Below are positions 6,620-8,101 of a stretch of 8,101 nt of DNA, in pieces; the stretch's first letter is position 1; every line of letters begins with the position of its first letter. The stretch lies in assembly GCA_023135995.1 (NCBI GenBank), contig JAGLRY010000242.1, positions 1-8,101 of the forward strand. Reading direction: 5' to 3'. This DNA is from Candidatus Aminicenantota bacterium. Lineage in GTDB: Bacteria; Acidobacteriota; Aminicenantia; Aminicenantales; Aminicenantaceae. The notes below the pieces were generated by a model, which was not told the origin of the DNA, did no database searches, and saw only the letters and a list, made by a program, of their open reading frames with translations. The translations under genes and the position numbers were made by a program.

Positions 6620-8101
6620 CTACTTATAACCGAAAAGCATACTATAAATGATCAACAGGATCAGCGAAATACCGATAAAGAGGAAGGTATAACCAAAGAT
6701 CTTCACCAGCATCATTTTTTTTGGGGATATTTCCTTGAGGACAACGACTTTCTTTAACTGTCCCGATTCTTTCAAGTATTTGTATTCTTCAGGACGATCT
6801 TCTTTGTATTCATCGAGGGGGACCAAGCCTGTAAAAATGACTGGATCGAGGGGGAAGGATTCTGGACGCAGATGGGTGTTGAAGAAATGAATTGTGAAGA
6901 TAAAGCCAACAGCCAGAAGCGCTTCGTCGCTGTGGATGATCATGGCCACGTTGATGAACCACCCAGGCAGGAGTTTGGTGAAGAATTCCGGGAACCACAG
7001 GATCAGCCCTGAAAATCCGATGATCCCGATCCCCCAGAAAACGGCCATATAATCGAACTTCTCCCAGTAGGTCCAGCGTCCATATGCAGGTCGAGGGCCC
7101 AACCCGAGAAACCATTTGATCGAGCCTATAAAATCCTTGAGGTCTTTTTTGTTAAACCAGAGAGCGCGGCCTCCAAAGATCAACTGACGGATAGTTGCCT
7201 TCGTTTTGATCTTTAATCTGATCATGGAGTATATGTGAGCGAAGAAGTATCCGAAGGTGATTACCGCAGAAAATCTGTGAATGCGTCCGGCCGCCTCTAC
7301 TCCGCCAAGCATATCGGCTAGAAATCTTGCCCAGGACATGCTGGCAAACTTGAGCATCATACCTGTCAGCGCCAATCCCATAAAACTCAGAATCACAAAG
7401 ATGTGCATGACTCTCTGTTCTGTTGTGAACCGCTGGATGTAATACCTCTTGTGGATCTTTTCCGCTTTTCTTTTTTCTTTGAGGTATTTGTAGGACCGAG
7501 GCATCCAGAGTAGAGTGTGAACACCGAAAAAACTGAAAACGACGATAAGCAATCCGGTCATGGCCCAAAAAGTGAAATACAGTATGGGATATTTCTGCCT
7601 GTCGTGATGAGTGGCATGTGTTAGGTAGCCCGTGAAACGCCGATTGGCATCCTGATGGCATTTCTGACAGGTTTCGACCACTCTGTTGAATCCCACATGG
7701 GATTCCGGATCATCAACTTTCATAACATCATGGGAGCCATGACAATCCGAACACTTGGCAGCTTTTAGATAGCCCAACGTGTAAGCTTTTCCATGGAGGG
7801 TTTCTGTGTAGGTTTCTGAGAGGTCTTCATGGCAGGAACCGCACTGATGAGTGACTTCTGCCATGAACTGATCCTGCTCGATGTGCTTGATTTTATGGGC
7901 AGAGTGACAGTCTTCGCAATTGGGCAGCTTCTCGGTTGTTTCAGAGACAGTTGGACTGTGAATGCTGTTCTCAAAATCTTTATAAATGCCCTCGTGGCAT
8001 GTGGCACAGGTTGAGGGAAGATTTTCGTGATGAACGGATGATCGTTCATCCTCATGGACCAGGATAAAATGAGTGTTGTGGCAATCTGTACAGACCGCAC
8101 T
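6620..8101 (-). CDS. Partial multiheme c-type / b-type fused membrane cytochrome (CbcL-like)
   Basis: The reverse frame is open from the right edge to TAG at 6622-6620, giving 493 visible residues; the true start lies outside. An ATG at 7864 is internal, since three haem motifs lie upstream of it in frame. Six CXXCH haem c sites are visible: CTDCH (4-8), CATCH (32-36), CEDCH (62-66), CGSCH (87-91), CSDCH (117-121) and CQKCH (145-149), with many extra histidines as distal ligands. A membrane domain with about six helices follows (near 172-198, 231-252, 274-296, 349-372, 385-408, 466-488), with H233, H275, H289, H390 and H405 as candidate haem b ligands of the FdnI/HydC type. The architecture matches CbcL-like quinol:cytochrome proteins, which oxidise menaquinol in the inner membrane and deliver electrons to periplasmic carriers. 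Exact orthology with CbcL is not shown; another c3-family/b561 fusion is possible. It is convergent with hdrA, so it is not part of that operon. Confidence 0.85.
   Translation of the reverse strand, partial: SAVCTDCHNTHFILVHEDERSSVHHENLPSTCATCHEGIYKDFENSIHSPTVSETTEKLPNCEDCHSAHKIKHIEQDQFMAEVTHQCGSCHEDLSETYTETLHGKAYTLGYLKAAKCSDCHGSHDVMKVDDPESHVGFNRVVETCQKCHQDANRRFTGYLTHATHHDRQKYPILYFTFWAMTGLLIVVFSFFGVHTLLWMPRSYKYLKEKRKAEKIHKRYYIQRFTTEQRVMHIFVILSFMGLALTGMMLKFASMSWARFLADMLGGVEAAGRIHRFSAVITFGYFFAHIYSMIRLKIKTKATIRQLIFGGRALWFNKKDLKDFIGSIKWFLGLGPRPAYGRWTYWEKFDYMAVFWGIGIIGFSGLILWFPEFFTKLLPGWFINVAMIIHSDEALLAVGFIFTIHFFNTHLRPESFPLDPVIFTGLVPLDEYKEDRPEEYKYLKESGQLKKVVVLKEISPKKMMLVKIFGYTFLFIGISLILLIIYSMLFGYK

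Noticed and set aside
7152..7661. 169-codon minus-strand ORF within the cytochrome gene (also 6810-7115 and 7765-8100)
   Set aside because: These are alternate frames of the same strand as the cytochrome; the cytochrome frame carries CXXCH motifs and membrane helices, while these frames show no domain.

Overview
The window looks like chromosomal DNA of an anaerobic, respiratory bacterium with low to moderate GC, most likely a sulfate reducer or syntroph of the Desulfobacterota (former Deltaproteobacteria). This rests on the gene content: a QmoC-like membrane subunit, a very large HdrA-type flavoprotein with a built-in NAD(P)H-oxidoreductase module, and a fused multiheme c / diheme b cytochrome. 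Other anaerobic lineages such as Nitrospirota cannot be excluded. No rRNA, tRNA, CRISPR array, IS element or phage gene was seen.

Layout. Positions 1-239 (minus) hold the start of an unrecognised protein that leaves the window on the left. Positions 240-926 are an AT-rich spacer with no convincing gene. It carries a candidate sigma70-type promoter (608-637), a perfect 7-3-7 inverted repeat (677-693), a short direct repeat (883-904), a weak 57-codon ORF (414-587) and a good Shine-Dalgarno (913-919) ahead of the first solid gene. Positions 927-2084 (plus) encode a QmoC/HdrC-HdrE-like subunit: two 4Fe-4S clusters followed by a six-helix cytochrome b. After a 4-base gap, positions 2089-6558 (plus) encode a 1489-residue HdrA-type protein. 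It consists of an HdrA core interrupted by a GltD/NfnB-like domain, then a second HdrA copy, then a two-cluster ferredoxin tail. A 17-codon ORF (6564-6617), possibly a gene remnant, separates it from a convergent minus-strand gene (6620 to beyond 8101). That gene encodes a membrane cytochrome with at least six CXXCH haem c sites followed by a b-type cytochrome domain, similar in architecture to Geobacter CbcL.

How the genes may work together. The two plus-strand genes form a compact operon. From its domains, the large protein can bind at least two FADs, NAD(P)H and six or more Fe-S clusters. The small subunit offers Fe-S clusters leading to haem b and the quinone pool. The natural inference is a membrane-bound complex that moves electrons between NAD(P)H (perhaps with ferredoxin, by bifurcation or confurcation) and menaquinone. 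Missing are the usual partners: QmoA/QmoB as separate genes, an HdrB/HdrD CCG-domain subunit, MvhD/FlpD, and AprAB. The convergent cytochrome would be a separate quinone-linked module sending electrons to the periplasm or cell surface. It is more GC-rich by eye and may have a different history.
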